Assembly (NCBI GenBank): GCA_963576735.1 | Contig: OY755179.1 | Location: 5,456,001 to 5,520,000 of the forward strand | From: Bedellia somnulentella | Lineage: Eukaryota; Arthropoda; Insecta; Lepidoptera; Bedelliidae | Length of the DNA: 64,000 nt | Reading direction: 5' to 3' | Part shown: piece after piece, positions 63,284-64,000 of the stretch | Layout of the letters: each line of letters opens with the position of its first letter | Position numbering within the stretch: the first letter of the stretch is position 1 | Notes under the pieces: model-generated | The model's input: the letters and a program-made list of their open reading frames with translations, nothing else | Told to the model about the DNA's origin: nothing | The model's database searches: none | Position numbers and translations under genes: made by a program

Positions 63284-63637
63284 ATGATTACTCAACTAGT
63301 CAATAAAAGAAAGTCAATCATGAACGTTGACAAGTTTGGGCATCATATTTTTAAAAAACAAAAAAATATTGAAGCTGTGTATCATGAGCGCTGTATTGAT
63401 TTGACAGAAGATTGTAACTTAGATGCTAAAAATAAAATTATTAAAAACATCAGAGCACCAATCGATTCTCAAGACTGTGCAACTAAACATTACGTTGACA
63501 CAATTTTTGACACATTATCTTCTCAACTCAAGACAATAAGTAAAAACTTTACCCAGGCTACAAAAGAATTAACAAGGGATATATATAGCGTTCAACAACA
63601 CTTAGATGCGAATTCCGCGAAAATAAAGAAAAAATGA
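63284..63637 (+). CDS. Fibre-like small protein
   Basis: 117 codons starting 14 bp after the previous stop. It reads VDKFGHHIFKKQ, CIDLTEDCNLDAKNKIIKNI and APIDSQDCATKHYVD, then an amphipathic helix. NK-I-N---P----DA-TK-YVD is a pattern seen at the base of phage and virus tail or fibre proteins. Its stop overlaps the integrase start (ATGA at 63634-63637). Confidence 0.5.
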   Translation: MITQLVNKRKSIMNVDKFGHHIFKKQKNIEAVYHERCIDLTEDCNLDAKNKIIKNIRAPIDSQDCATKHYVDTIFDTLSSQLKTISKNFTQATKELTRDIYSVQQHLDANSAKIKKK

Positions 63638-64000
63638 GCAAAGAAAGTGTGGTTACCGAAATTCATAAACAAGCAAGAAAAAATTTTCCTCGAAGACACG
63701 TTGTAATGAAGGACATAGATGATCTATGGCAAGCTGATCTTATAGATATGCAGTCTTTTTCTAATAAAAATTCTGGCTACAAATATATTTTAGCAGTAAT
63801 TGACACCTTTTCTAAGTATGCCTGGGCTTACCCCTTAAAACAAAATAGTATGGAATGTATAACACTTGCGTTTCAAGATTTGTTAAACAAAGGTCGCATT
63901 CCAAAAAATTTGCAAACAGATTTAGGAACTGAATTTTACAACAAGAAATTGAAACAGTTACTACATCAATATAAAATAAATCATTATTCTACATATTCCA
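63634..64000 (+). CDS. Retroviral-type (rve) integrase, cut by window edge
   Basis: Begins ATG at 63634, overlapping the previous stop. It reads KQARKNFPRRHV, then DLWQADLIDMQSF with the first catalytic Asp, YKYILAVIDTFSKYAWAYPL, and LQTDLGTEFYNKKL with the second. The expected Glu about 35 residues later lies past the edge. This DDE integrase inserts Polinton-type DNA. The frame is open to the end of the window. Confidence 0.8.
   Translation, partial: MSKESVVTEIHKQARKNFPRRHVVMKDIDDLWQADLIDMQSFSNKNSGYKYILAVIDTFSKYAWAYPLKQNSMECITLAFQDLLNKGRIPKNLQTDLGTEFYNKKLKQLLHQYKINHYSTYS

Larger units (their letters stand above)
60400..64000. mobile_element. Polinton/Maverick-like virus-like element, left part
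   Basis: One minus-strand gene faces four plus-strand genes: packaging-type ATPase, conserved selfish-element protein, fibre-like protein and retroviral-type integrase. ATPase plus rve integrase is the Polinton/adintovirus hallmark. A protein-primed DNA polymerase and capsid proteins are not in the visible part. The left terminal repeat was not found; the border lies between 60321 and 60600. It runs off the right edge. Confidence 0.65.

Overview
The window looks like a piece of a moth or butterfly (Lepidoptera) nuclear genome. It is AT-rich and has split genes with GT-AG introns. It is crowded with transposon types common in Lepidoptera: Helitrons ending in CTAG, a Dong/R4-type element in a TAA run, a BEL/Pao element, RTE-like, jockey- and CR1-like LINEs, and several SINE families. 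The species cannot be named from the sequence.

The only host gene I can support is one immunoglobulin-superfamily gene of the beaten path (beat) type on the + strand. Three coding exons are visible, at 21087-21292, 57483-57618 and 58438-58571. Their splice phases agree (exon 1 starts at codon position 2; then 0, 1, 0). The first visible intron is about 36.2 kb and is built largely of transposons. The sequence left of 21087 and right of 58571 is probably also intron or flank of this gene. A transposon stops within 29-75 bp of each of the three 3' splice sites.

Layout: 1-9 kb holds SINEs, two non-autonomous Helitrons, a tandem segmental duplication and a tRNA-like repeat. 9-11.2 kb is a dissected autonomous Helitron. 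13-17.4 kb is a LINE split by a 2.1-kb hAT-like element that itself holds a SINE. 18-21 kb is a 5'-truncated LINE with a long open frame. 21.7-22.9 kb is a Dong/R4-like element. 24 kb is a MITE with 68-bp terminal inverted repeats. 25-30.6 kb is a BEL/Pao element bracketed by 244-bp inverted repeats and lacking its integrase. 31-33.7 kb is a non-coding element with 270-bp direct terminal repeats. 34-41 kb holds MITEs and two long hairpins. 41.8-44.8 kb is a broken RTE-like LINE. 46-56 kb holds SINEs, LINE remnants and a second ~1-kb Helitron. 60.4-64 kb is the left part of a Polinton/Maverick-like, virus-like element with a packaging-type ATPase, a conserved selfish-element protein, a fibre-like protein and a retroviral-type integrase that runs off the window.

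Three abundant families are named here for convenience. LINE-A is an APE-type LINE with a (TATG)n tail. SINE-A has a tRNA-like head and a (TTATG)n-like tail. SINE-B is about 250 bp with pol III-like boxes and a (TATG)n tail. All three end in a closely similar segment of about 40 bp with a CCCC/GGGG stem-loop followed by GCGTGA, or GCCGTGA in SINE-B. This suggests that both SINEs are mobilised by the LINE-A reverse transcriptase. In LINE-A the stop codon lies inside that segment.

All element names are my own recognition of motifs. No database search was possible.
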